This document shows positions 23,401-35,297 of a stretch of DNA of 64,000 nt, piece after piece (within the stretch, counting starts at the first letter, position 1; every line of letters begins with the position of its first letter). Where the stretch lies: NCBI RefSeq assembly GCF_000208865.1, contig NC_018390.1:3118270-3182269 (forward strand), in the 5' to 3' direction. The stretch comes from Neospora caninum Liverpool. Its lineage: Eukaryota; Apicomplexa; Conoidasida; Eucoccidiorida; Sarcocystidae. The position numbers and the translations under genes are program-made. Under the pieces are notes generated by a model. That model was not told the origin of the DNA and ran no database searches. It saw only the letters and a program-made list of their open reading frames with translations.

Positions 23401-25183
23401 AAGTGGAATCAGGCGACTATCACAGACATAACTGCAACGAATGCCTGTTCCCCAGATTCACGTTTTACGCTGGTTCGCGTCCAGATGCGCTGCATTTACG
23501 TTCCCTTCGGCATGTCAATGTTGACTGACCTCGAAACCCATGCAGTGCAGAATTTGCTTGAACTGTTTCATCACTTGCATCAACGGATGAACTGTGCCGC
23601 GCCGAATTTTCTTCCCTGCCGCGAAGAAATTGTACTCCTTGAAATCTGACACGGGAACACGCACCGAGACAAGGGAGTCGCCGTTGCTCCTTCCCTGCTT
23701 GTCGCTACTTCTACAGGCAAGGCCGTGTCCCCTGACCCTGCAGGCTCGCAGTTCCTTCTCTGGTGCAGGCGGAAGGCAGTCAGTGGCGTATCTCTCGGAA
23801 ATAAGTATGGGCGCAGCGAAGATTCGTGACGGACGGCAACGAACAATCGAGCAGATGCTGCATAAAGCAAGTCGTGTTGATTGGCAGCAATTCCTGTTTT
23901 AAGGCTCACTCGACTTTTCCCACGCGTCGCCAATAAGGAGTTCTGCCGTCAAGTCCGCGACAGGTTTCGTCAGATGCAGAGAGAACTTGTGGCCCTTCTG
24001 AAGCTTGAGGTACTTCACCTTGCGCAACTCCACCAGTTTCCGTTTTTTTAACTCCTGAACCCAACGCAGCTCACACGAAAACGGCGGGAGGGGTAAGCGG
24101 TCAGCCTGCGCACGCCCCCGCACGTCCGTCCCTTCCCGCTTAGGTCACGCGCGAGAGTTCGCGCCTCGCTCTGAAACTGCTTTCTACAGGTGACAGCCGA
24201 AAAGGTTAACATGTGCCGCGCAAGCGCTAGCTACCCCAATCCCTGGCGCACGCTGCCTCGCTCCCCTCCAGAAACGGCCGCTTCTTTGTGGGGCAACGCT
24301 GCTTTGTTTTTTACCTGGAGAGTTTTTTCTGGAGACGCCGGAGCAGCGAGCTCGGCGAGGCGTTCGAGCAACGCTGCCTCGTCGTGATTTCCATCACGTT
24401 GCCCTTGGACGACGTCAAGCAACGCCCTGACATTGTCGGACTTGGGAACTTGATTGATCTGGAAGATCTTCGTTGCCTTGTCGATTCGCAGCCACTGCAG
24501 CTTCATCGCGTTGCTCACGGCGACATCGGCGTCGGAGCCGAAACCTGCCTTGATGGCAGGCACGTCAAGCGGATCCTGCAGGGGTCGTGGCCGCAGAACA
24601 TCACTCAGCCTTGAAAAGGGAGCTCTGAGTGGGTCACGCCGGTGTACACGTGGAAACGCGTGCAGAAGGCCATCTTCGCACTTCAAGGGCCATGCAAATG
24701 CACGCATCCCTACACATGCGACAGGAATCTGCGAGGTACTGAACCGTGAATAGAACATGTAGATTGCAAGAGTGTCCGCTCATGACAGGGGCTCAACACG
24801 CTTTAAACAGAAAGCGACATATCGAGAACCAGGCAAGAGGTAAACCTTTGGACAGTTCCACGAGCGGTTCGCGAAGGACTCACCTCATTTCCTCGTGCTT
24901 GCAGCCAGGTGACAAGACGAAACTCAGGAGATCCCTCCTTGGTATACAATTGACCTTCTTCGGTCAGACTCCACACTGTCTTCTCCGCCTGCTCCCCGAG
25001 GACATATTCATTTGCCTGCAGGGATTTGACTAGTCCGACGATCTTGTCGTGGGCACCGAACTTCGCAGCGTAGTCCGGACTTTCAGCAAGAGCCAAGGTG
25101 CTCACGACTGGCCGCAGCCCAAACTCTTTATCCAAAACGTGTAGGAACTCATCCATTAACGCGGATGAAGCGGGGTCAGCCAT
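20442..25183 (-). CDS. Phenylalanine--tRNA ligase alpha subunit, cytosolic type
   Basis: Catalytic subunit of the alpha2-beta2 class II enzyme that charges tRNA-Phe. Twelve exons, 5' to 3': 24884-25183, 24315-24575, 23910-24054, 23530-23645, 23234-23341, 22508-22614, 22179-22272, 21775-21867, 21473-21567, 21032-21103, 20742-20846, 20442-20517. All phases fit and give 523 residues. The start MADPASSAL at 25183 is the only in-frame ATG before the N-terminal winged-helix region ([11 protein letters not shown]). The basic [20 protein letters not shown] segment leads to GTVHPLMQV and class II motif 2 ([23 protein letters not shown] in two parts). The phenylalanine and ATP pocket shows [28 protein letters not shown] and [11 protein letters not shown]. 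Motif 3 is [14 protein letters not shown]. The C-terminus reads [15 protein letters not shown] and then stops, shorter than the usual HKV..CR tail; a further intron opening at GTATCG could extend it. A G-tract lies in intron 5. Confidence 0.93.
22734..22753 (+). repeat. G-rich tract in PheRS alpha intron 5
   Basis: G-runs of nine, three and five bases separated by A or T. The transcribed gene is on the other strand, so the RNA would be C-rich. Confidence 0.85.
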
Positions 25184-27065
25184 TTTGAGGAACCAACCAG
25201 CTGCACGGGAGTCTATAAAGGAGTTGCCGAGTCAACAGCGAAGTCCCGGAAGCGGATGTCAGTTCATAGACAGCCACACTCCCAACTCTTCCGAGACAGC
25301 AGGAACACAGAGGAGCTGTAAAGTATTCAAGGCGTCTCCCGTCGCTGTTCACAGTGCGTGACACTTTATTCGCCGGCGGAGACGAGAAAAAAAATTGGAG
25401 GGTAGCCGGTGTGCATGCCACCGTCACCGGGACGAGAAGCGGGGCGGGCACGAGGACAGCCAGTGTATTCGCAACTAGGGCAACGTAACTTTTGTCGGCT
25501 CAAAACCTATATATAAAACACCTGAGCAGTGAGCGAAGAAACGGGAGAGTTCAGTGCTGGGCGTCCTGGAATCTGTCTCGCATGTCTCTATTTCTCTAGT
25601 AGAAGGGAATTGAGGGAGTCCTGTGCATGCGGCATTTGCATGCAGGAACCCTTGCCCGAAAGCCAGTTGTCTAAAACATCCGACAGATTCACAAGATTCT
25701 CTGCAGTGTTGGTGTTCCGTTTTAGGTCGGCAAAGACCCCCACAGTACGTTGGTGCTGCTGCAGCTGCCATGTGGGCACCCGTTTCCTCTCTGTGTCAAT
25801 GTTGACCACAATTACTGTAAAATCTCTTCTCGCATCGCATAGGTGACGACAGCCTTGTATCGATAGGGACACGGCACCGCCCTAATCGCGCTTGCCCATC
25901 ACACTGTTACAGGTTTCGGAGACGAATGAAACTATCCAAAAGGTTCCTCCTTTGCTCGAAAAAAGATGTTCGCTGCGTGAGCCGCAAACCTTTTGTGGAT
26001 GCTGATTACCGGCACATATACCCGCTTACTGATTTGTCGATCTGATGTGTGTCTGCTGAAGAAAAATACGTGACCATGAAACACCGCCTCTGACAGCTTC
26101 TATATATGGTACGCACAGTCTCGCTCGTTCTGTTGCTTCTTCGTCAGCAAAGACCGCAATGCACTTTGTAGTGAGCCCCCGTGAGCGGTGGACCGTCGAG
26201 GCTCCGGCGACAGGGTCCGTGACCAAGGAGAACCGAAGCTTTTAACCAGAAACGTACACAGTTAGCAGTATGGGTAGGAGGAGGGCAACTCTGTCTCCCA
26301 TGCACCTAGCCATGTGTTGTCTCTCCAACACTCTCTGGAGAAGAAAAAGACAAGGCTGAATCCTGTGTTCACTGCTCCTCCCGAAACGGTTTTTGCCAGC
26401 GGCCATAGCTCCTGCATAGTGAGACAAGGCTCCACCAACTTTTAAGCTGCGTGGCGTGTATACGCTGCACATGCGAAAAGAAAACCGAAGAGCAGCACGG
26501 AATGTGGAGAGCAGCAGTGTGCGCTTCTTTATGCATCTGGTGGTATCAACTCCTGCAGTGGTCGAAATCCCGGGACTCCAGGCGGGCTGGTGCTTTGTGG
26601 TGACCCTGTGGACGCTTCGACCGCATTTTTAGAAAGGATCAAAGAGGGGGTATGGCTGCGGACCTCAGAGCCCCTGATGACGGGCCACACTTGAACTCGG
26701 CCCTCAGGAAACTGCGTCTCTTGGTTTGACCAAGCGTCACAAAACGATAATTGCCAAGGGCGTTCAGTCAGCGTATCGCAGACGACACAATTCGATCAGA
26801 AGTCTTTCTGCGGTCGACAGCATCTGCTTGGTCGCAACGTTTAGCATCTGTTGATGCAAAAATATGTCACTGCGCAACATCCGTTTCCTCAGCATTCCTG
26901 CCTCGGTAGGTGCAAGGCACCGCGCGTAGCAGTACGGAGTGAAGTGTGGTTTGCAGCAGCTGTTTTGGGTGCGGCTCGGCTGATGCATGTGCTTCGGCGC
27001 ACAGACGCCTTGAAGTAGCAAAGATACAGCGTGTTGAAAAGACAACCTTAAGCGTCTGGAATACC
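25184..27065. other. Intergenic, nothing assigned
   Basis: This 1.9 kb lies between the PheRS alpha start and the stop of the wybutosine fusion gene, both on the minus strand. It should contain one promoter and one 3' UTR. No exon chain or repeat was found. Confidence 0.5.
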
Positions 27066-30000
27066 TCACTGAGTGCAGGCTGAAGAGGACCCGCTCAACA
27101 CAGACTCTGGTCTGCACGATACGTCAACAACAAAATGGTACTGTTTCGGAGCATACGACTTGACTCGTTCCACATGGCAGAGACTGAACGCCCACGTGCA
27201 GTCGCGTCCAGTGCCAAATAGACTGGGGAAAGAGGAGACTGCTATTCCTGCCAAACGGCGGAGAACGTACTGCGCGAAGGCAAGGTCGCGCCCAATATCC
27301 CTGCCCAGGTACAGCTTCTGTCCACGGATTACAGCATGCGTGGCCTCTGAAGCCTTGAACCGGCTCGTCGTCGAGAGTTTACACTCGTAGTCGACCGCGC
27401 ACACCCCTGGTTCGGAAACCAGGTTCCACCTGCCGGCCTGGCATCCGACTCGCAAAGAGTGTGCGGGCTTTTCAACAAATTCCATCGCACCTACCCCGTG
27501 GACATGTAGCATTCCGCCGCGTTCTCTGTGGATTAAAGATAGAGCAGTCCTCCACGCTTGCTCGCTCGACGGAATGAGGCCAAGGGACACACGATCTGCC
27601 TTGCCCACCAAAGACGCAGGGGGAGGCCCCAAGGCTTCCTCCGAGTGCGTCGCCTCACCGTGGCGTTGCGCGCGTCCGTGCCCAGGCATTTGGAAGCTGT
27701 CGCAAAAGTTCAGCGTGACGCGTCCGGGATCAACGTGGTTGAGGGCAAGAGCCGCTTCGAAGAACTGCAAAGCATCACCCCATGAACACAGTGGGATCAT
27801 CCGCACAGAAGGTTCCAGCAAAACAGCCAGCTGCAGAGAGCGAAGCCACGTGGACGGGGAAATGCCGTACAGCTCTCCGAAGCCCTAGACTCTCTTCCGT
27901 GGTCACGCCGACTTTTCCGCCCCCGAGCCTTTCACTCACTTGGAGCGCATCCCGATTCCAGTCGCAAGCATGAAGGTGCTTCAGTCTGTCTACACCGGCG
28001 CACGTGAGGGCGGCGAGGGAAAAGTAGCCGATCCCGCAGAAAAGGTCCACCACGGTCTCGGCCTCGGCGGATTCGCCTGCTCTGATGAGATTCACAAACC
28101 GCGCTCTGCAAGCACAGAGAACAGGGAGAAAACCGCGTGAGTCTTTCCCCTGCTCACATTGGTCGACATCTACTACAGCTCTGGGAGTACAGCGTACGTA
28201 CCGTTCTGTCCCGTTGCCCGAGGCAAACATGCACTTCGTTACGTCAAAATGATACACCACTCCGTTCTCCTGGTGATGAACGACGCCACTGGTGCCGTGG
28301 AGGATGTGCACCTGTTGACACACGAGCCCACCAACGCGCAGCAGCTCCGCTCGAGGATGGTCAGAAAGGGAGAGCACCGGTCTGTTTCGTCTTCACCTTT
28401 TCACGCGTCAGCATCGGAGGAACGTGCGCCCGTTTAAGGCCAATGCTGGCAAATCCTGCAGTCTCACCGTGGCGGTGTCCCCACGGCGAAGCTGCGCAAA
28501 AGGTACGCCCTTACCTGGCTTTGCCGTTTCGGCCCGGTGATTGGCGCCTGCACGCCAATGGTCTCCGCTCTCAGTCTCCTGGCCAGCTGCTTCCACATTA
28601 ATGCCTCGAGTCGCCTCGCTCCAACTTGAGGCTCTCCTCTGAAAAAAGGACGAAAAGAAATTTCCAAGTGGGGTATCAGCAGAACCGAACGCGGCCCCGC
28701 CGCCGCAGTGTACGCTCGTCAAAAACGGAACCTGACCGCCTCGACCGGCCTCGCCACTCCTTGCCTCTCGAAAAGATCTGCATCTGCTCGGAAGCTACCC
28801 TTCTCTGTGGCGGCTCCGCGTCCAAGTGACAAGGGACAGGTCTTCAGCGCTAGCTATCGAGTCCCCCTGGAAAGAGAGACATTTCGAACTCACTCTGCGA
28901 GAAAGGCCCTGAGGCCGTCGAGGCTGCCAGCTGGAAGGAGAACAGCGTTTCCAAGGCGTTCAAATTTCCGAGGAAGAGTCAGCAACTTTGGGCGACTGGA
29001 CTCTGGTCTCTCGGCGGGCGTGATGGATTTGTGGGTGCTCTTAAGTAGTGACGCTCGCAGGCTGGAGCAGTTCTCGAGAAACGCGGAGCTCGCGGAAAGC
29101 TCCCGGGCGGCCTCTAGAATGCTCTCCGCCATGGCTACATCAAGAGAGAACACCGGCTGTCTTTTCGTCTCTTCCCCGCTGTAGTTGAAAAAGCAAAGGT
29201 TGGAGTGCAACCCATCTGCATCACGACCAAGAGACAGAAAAGGCCAAGGTGGGGATGAACTTCGACAGACTCCAACTGCATTAACAGAGAGATCTGTTGT
29301 CGTGCGGGAGCCGAGTCACCTGCGAACTGAACGTACCTGTGGCAGTTAGATCCGAGGTGAAGACAGATTGCCCCTGATTGAGGACCGCGTCAATCTGGAA
29401 GAGTCGGCAGACGGGTATCATTGTCAAACTGGCAGAGCTTTGGAGGAACGGTTCCTGATCGCCGGATGCGCAGTTCTGACGGAGGTTCAGATTGCTGGCT
29501 ACCAGGGAGACGACGTCCTCAGGAACCGACATAATCTTCCTCTCTCTATCGTAGATGCAGTGCTCCTCAAGAATCGTCTTGATCCATTTCACATCACGCC
29601 GGTTCCGAACGACAAGCCAGGTGTCCGACGATGGACTCGAAGGAGCGTTCGATCCGTCCCCCTTCCCTTGCCTGGAACGCAAGCACGAGACGAACGTCTT
29701 CTGTGAACCGCATGCGACGCTTTCTCGCTATGTTCACATCAAGAAGAGATAGCACGCCTATGGCAGTGATGGGTACGCTTTGAGCTGCATCGGAGCGGTG
29801 GCCCCCAACGGCGGCGTTTCCAAATCCCCTGATGTCAGAGTCAAGTCGAACGCAGCGAGCAACCCTTCTTTGACACGTTCATCGACTACACGAGAGCAAG
29901 TGCAGCCCGCCTTGTGGCTCTCTGTACTCCATACCCGTTTGCCGCGCCTTGTTCGGGACCGTCTGACGACCGCGCTTCAGCCTCTGCAGCCGGCACAAAG

Positions 30001-33000
30001 GAAGCGTTCGCCTGGACGCTGACAGCAGTATCCAGTCCTGGCATCGGCAGGGTCGCCGAAGACTCCTGTAAAGTGGAGGCAACGACAACAGCAACGTTCT
30101 CCCATTGCAGGGGGGCATTCTTGAGTTCTTAACTCCCCTCAGCTTGAAATTGGGTGGAGCGCATGCCGCCCGCGAGGCTCCCCTGCGTTGCCTCCTGAAG
30201 CCGTGGACTCACACCGGCGTTCCCTCAGAGGGGAGCGCAGCATGGTCGTGAACAAGACGCTCAGCGAGGCAACCGACCAGAAACCACCACGAGACGATGA
30301 GTGCTCCCCCTGGAACGGTAGGATGGGCGAAATCCGTTCATGCTCACCGATCCCGTGTCTGCATCATTAAGGAAAAAAGGCAGCAGCTTCACTGCGATTG
30401 GCGGGTCTGCATGGGAACCAAACGTGAAGCAGATTCCTCCGCCGCCAACCAGGAAAAGCTCCGCGCCGGCAGGCGAAAACGCGCCTCCAAGTCGACACCT
30501 CCAGGAGCGATCCGAGTTTGGAAGTATCCCCAAGAACTTCCATTCAAGCGATTCGAGCTGCAGGAACATGTCGCCACAGTCAAGTGCGGACCAGAAAAAC
30601 CATTACGGGAAAAGTTGGTTCCCTCACTAATCCCCGTTCACGACGACTCGCTCTCGCGGCTGTCTGCTTACTTCGAGTACCGAGCACCCACTGTTTTCAG
30701 TTAAGACCACTGGGTTTCTAGTCCCATTTGCTACCCTGGGGCGCCAGACTGGTCTCCGCAAAAACCACAGTCCCATCACGCGGCGATGCCCATGATTCGC
30801 CGAGTTTGCCTCCTCGTGAAACGCTGATTCTGTGCACCTGACGAAACGCTTGGCCCTGCGAGACTGAACAGGACCGTAGCTTCAGAACTCCCACGAACGC
30901 AAAGGCGACTTGCCTCGAGGCTCCAGACGTCACCGAGAGGTTGCGAGCCATCGCAGCCGCCTACGAGAAGTGCGTGAGTAGCTGGGGAGCACGGCTCAGC
31001 GATTCTCGGATTACTGAGATGCTTGATTTGTGTGCTGTTCACGGGGACGGCAATGTGGGAGAACCGTGGCGACGGCATCCGTGTCCCTGCGTTGTCGCTA
31101 TGGCTGTGAAGATCCTGCATCAACGCAAAATCGGCGCCGTTACCGGCGGAGCTTGTTTGCCAAAGTTCCAAAGAGAGTGAATTCAACTCCAGACCGGATG
31201 CCTGAGCCATGCATGTCCATCCGTGAGTTCTGTGCCGGACTTTTCCGCACCAGCGACTTCTGAGAGATGCCCCTACTGAGCTAATCCGAAAGGTCTTTTT
31301 TCTCTACGCGAGACGGTCGCTCCGTTGGATAGAGACTGCGCTGAGGAAGCAGATCTGGTTATCCATCACGCTCTTTCTTCGAGTCACCACAGGTAGGAGC
31401 AACGCCCCGCTCAAAAGCCGTCTTATCTGAACAACATACCACAGCCGTGTTCTTTTCGCCACCGACAGACATGGCACACCGGGTACGCTGCCGGCGCCAA
31501 ACACCGGAGTTGATGTTGAATGCGTACACATCCTGCGTCACAACAGGCAGCACCATACGAATAGGCGTTAACCGTAAGAAGTCCGTGCCAATAAAAGAGC
31601 GCTCTTGCATCACCTGGAGAAGTGGATCGCCCAATGCCTTGAGAGACGTTGGCGCCACCGAAACCGTAGGCAGAATGACAGCCAATCTCTCACACTTTCA
31701 GTGCCTGGTCCTTCCCCCGCATTGGGATCACTACTCATCAGACCGAACGGCAAGTAAAGCAGACTCGCGTTCTCTGCTGTTCATCGCCCGATTCTGCGTT
31801 AGTAACCCTTACCTCCAGTGGAATCGGGCCTTCGTTAGTCGCATCTCCGCGGAGGCCTCCAAACAGAAACAAGTGTGTGGAGGAAGCCATCATGGCAAAA
31901 GAGTGAAGCGGTGGAGGGGCATCTCCTCGTCCGGCGACCCTGCTCCAGTTGCTCTGGCAGTTCACCAGCCTGTTGGGCGTCTCGATCCTAAAGCGCAGAT
32001 CGTGCAAGAGGACTCAGAAAACTGAAAAGTCCGGATCTCCCTAGTAGGGAAGCATGCATGAACACACCGTCCACTTGGCAAATTCCAGATTACGGCAATA
32101 TCCAGATTACGTTCATTGACTTGAAAGACTCAAAAGAGTATTTCGGCCCGCGAGCACTTCCAAAGGGCGGCGCGACTGAGAAGCTGCCTTACTCGTTGAT
32201 CTCTATCGCCAAACGCCACAGATCATCAAGAACGGAATCGCCGATGGGCTGTGCCCCGTTGACGCCAGCCATGATCCAGACTTCCGCCACTCCGCGGGCT
32301 CCGCATTCAGTCCTCGTCCATGCAGTCTGCCTCACGCACGCCGCGTGTCTCCACCGGCCTGCAGGGTGGTCGGACGGAGCGACGTCGCCGGTTTCGTCAG
32401 GTGCGAAGTGCTGCCCAGTTGGTGCCAAGCTGCAGCGGTCCCTGAGACCAATTGGTGTATCCCCTTCAGTTGATGGCGCAAAGTTCTCCACTCCTGCCTC
32501 GGAACACAGCGACGCGCTGTCGGTCGCGGCACGAGGTTGGGTTTTCCCGGCGGGGCGAACCGGCAGCCAACGGAACGTTCTCGTGTCCAGCAACCAAGGA
32601 TCGGAGCAGGGTTCTGAGGGGCCCCGACGACCAAAAAGAAGTAGAGCGTATCCTTGGCCTAGAGCAAGGAGAGACGCGGACACCCGCGCGCCCGGTCCTG
32701 GTGTCACAACACCGAGCAAACCGTGAGCGTACAGGCGAGATTGTCTCCAAGCGATGGCCCGCATCCGGCAGGCGTGCTTTGCAGTATACGCGAGCAATAT
32801 GTGTCCCCAGCCAACTCCTAATCGCGCCCGTGAAACCGCCACATCCAGAAGGTGACGGGAAGACCAGCATGACACGTTCCACCCCGAGTCTTCAGCGCAG
32901 AACAAAGTTTTGTTTTGCTGAGTAAAGGCAGACGTACCTTCAGGAGCCGGGGGCGCGTGCTTGGTTTCCCAGGAGGAAGACTCTACATTGTACACCAATA

Positions 33001-34495
33001 GACAATCTGTCCGCTTGCTCCGAGCAAACCCCCCGTACACGCACAGATAAGGATACTCCAGTGCGCATGCGCAGCCCCATAAGTCGAGTCGCCGTCGGTC
33101 GTCCAAATTCTGCAGGCAGCATATGCCGTGGAGCACTGCCGAGAATGTCGAGTGAGCGAGAAGAGTGAAGAACAATGAATTCAAAATCACTTCTCTGGTG
33201 CTCAAAGACTTCAAGGCACTGCAAAACGCACGCCCCCTTACCTTGGAACCCAACAGGCGGTGAGCCAGAACCGGAAAATTCTCAGCCTCCCTCAAAGCTT
33301 GCAACTGCTCCGAATTTGAAGGATGGGTGGGAAATGGATGTGGACTCTGTGTTGGTGGCAGCCGGCTTTCAGCTCTGTGGGCATTGGCTGAGCGACGCCT
33401 CTGCACACGGTCGCTCTGACGCGTAGAACGGTTTTTTCGGCTGCGGCTCTTGCGTTGAGTTGCAGCATGCGGTTCTCCATTGTGTTCGTGCCCTGGATCC
33501 TGAACTGGAAAATTAGTCAGAAGACTCTCCAGTTTTGCTTCGAATCTCCGGATCTGCATCAGGTTCAGCGCCATCTTGTCATTGCACATCCCAATCATGA
33601 AGTTCAAGTAGTCTCGTGACACAAGCAATTCGCATCTCGAAGCTGCTTCCCTGGGTCCAAGTTCTGTCTGACCCTCGACAGGGTCAGGTTTGCAAGTCCC
33701 CAGAGGCGCCTCCAGCCTCTGACTTCCTCGCACAGCCACAATGTAGCGCTTTGGACCAGCTACGCTCATGCCGGAGTGTTTCAGGCCACACGTGACTGCC
33801 GCGGTGAGCAGTACCCTCGCGCTCTCGATATCGGCGCATTCTACGTGCATCACGAATGGCTCAACTTTGAGATCAACCGTCGGCCGCCCAGAGTGACTGG
33901 CAGCCTTGAATGGTTTGCCCCGAGGATCCGGTGCCTCAGGGGCTGGCAGGTTCCGCGGATCAGGAAACGGAGATTTCACTGCCTCGACGCCTTCAGCATC
34001 CAAACGGCGATCTGTTGTGTCAGGTTTATATCTGATCTGGTAGTGGCTTTCACCACTATGAAGTCGCTGTATGATCACATCCTCCTCAGACAGATCAATT
34101 GGCGAATGACTTGCGTATATGAGCTTGCCACCTTTCTTTGAATTCCCTTCGGGGCCCTTTGGGCCATTTTGGAAAACGCTGATTCTCCCGCTGCACGAGC
34201 TGGTAGTGACATAGCAAGGATGCGTGTTAATAATGGAACAAATCCGCAGCAGATCACGGTCAACGGAGCCCTTCAGTGACTTGTCCGGTTTGCTGGGCAG
34301 GACGAGGGATTCCGAGTCCCCTGTGCCTTTGTCATGAGGTGAGGCCAGCGCAGATGAGCCAGCAACAGGAAAGCTTTCTGCCTTACTGCGCTCATCTGAG
34401 CTCCCGAGGCTGGTGACTGTCTTGGTACTAGGCACGCTGGCACCGACATCCAGACCCGACAAGATCTGCTTTTTCCTAAGCAGGAAGGACGCCAT
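27066..34495 (-). CDS. TYW3-kelch-TYW2 fusion, wybutosine synthesis on tRNA-Phe
   Basis: One gene encoding two wybutosine enzymes around a kelch region. Exons read: 33242-34495, 32938-33109, 32193-32697, 31813-31987, 31440-31694, 30914-31114, 30348-30557, one uncertain piece near 29900-30070, 29337-29700, about 28894-29190, 28515-28638, 28202 to about 28370, 27940-28105, 27066-27764. The start MASFLLRKKQILSGLD at 34495 is TYW3-like. TYW3 (N-methylation step) spans about residues 1-300: SSCSGRISVF, GGKLIYASH, KVEPFVMHVECAD, LKHSGMSV, RYIVAVRGSQRLEAPLG, ELLVSRDYLNFMI. Kelch blades include YLCVYGGF, ALLLFGRR, VWIMAGVNG, LFLFGGLRG, ALLVGGCDG and LFLVGGGG. TYW2 (aminocarboxypropyl transfer from SAM) starts WLVVRNRRDVKWIK, then PKLLTLPRKFERLGNAVLLP, FDVTKCMFASGN, SAM motif DLFCGIGYFSLAAL, ACDWNRDAL and DRVSLGLIPSSEQAW, ending VERVKSYAPKQYHFVVDV. 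The same order is known in the plant TYW2/3/4 protein. The TYW2 amino end is the least certain part. Confidence 0.85.
30908..30913 (-). other. GC splice donor in the TYW fusion gene
   Basis: The exon ends CTCGAG and the intron opens GCAAGT on the minus strand. The acceptor CTGCAG at 30558-30563 continues the frame. The join gives GDVWSLE-LESLEWKFLG, the expected kelch strand-to-strand pattern (D-V-W-x-L-x-L-x-S-x-x-W). The nearest GT donor would delete the VWSLE strand. Confidence 0.75.
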
Positions 34496-35297
34496 CGTCT
34501 CCCTCGCCACTCTTCCACTGGTGGCAGGCGGGGCAGCTTACTGAAAATGTAAGCCAATAGAAGACACTGTTGCAAAGTTCAAATGCCCACGATGTTCCTG
34601 GGATGTATTGAGAGACCCCTCATTCCGATGCAGTGGCAACCAGCGTGACTGCATGCTGCCGGACCCTTGCATGCAAGACTGACAAATTTCGTTTCAAGCA
34701 AAATTTTTACCGGACGGTCATCATAATCCGCCTATCTATATCCCAACGGGTATGTAAAATGATGAGCAGGCCGTTGTGTTTCTGTGGGTACTGCTTTCAT
34801 TGCCCCAACCTGTTACCACAAGCGGAAAAAAAATATCGTGCATGCGTATCTATGCGCAGCGTTCTACGCTTAGGCGTGCTGCCGCGCATGCGGTGACGGC
34901 GGCACTCCCGAGCTCAACATCTCCCGAAACAATACGCGAACGCTTTGAAAAAATGCTTTGTATCGAGTCCGCTTCAACCTGTGTCTAAAGTCTTCAGCTC
35001 ACGAGCATCCCACCCAACTGCCGCGTATGAAACTGGTAAGAGAAGAGTTTCCTTGCCTGGCTAGCTGGGCGAGTTGTAACCGGAGTGTCAGTGAATGAAT
35101 GCGGAAGGTGTCTGTACAGACGGGGTACGTACCACACGCAACAGATTTACTAATCCCGCGGCGGCGTCTAACACGAAATTCACCGGACAAATAGTCCAGC
35201 TCAGGAAAGGAGGTAGATTCTTTCGTAGAAGATTTCGTGTAAAAGTTGAAAAACCGAGTCACTGACTGTGTCGCATAGTTGTGAAACTGGAAACAGG
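34496..35297. other. Divergent promoter region
   Basis: The TYW fusion (-) and the coiled-coil/CxxC gene (+) diverge from this 0.8 kb. It should carry both promoters. No exon or repeat is seen. Confidence 0.55.

Noticed and set aside
31531..31600. Extra 69-base intron in the kelch region (CAG|GTGATG to GACGCAG)
   Set aside because: The borders and phase would allow it, but it is very short and the retained frame is open. I left it as exon; RNA data would decide.
32698..33241. Continuous open frame through two introns of the TYW fusion
   Set aside because: The frame is open, but strong GT..AG borders at 33242/33109 and 32938/32697 give continuous kelch sequence, while the inserted residues match nothing. 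Intron retention remains possible.
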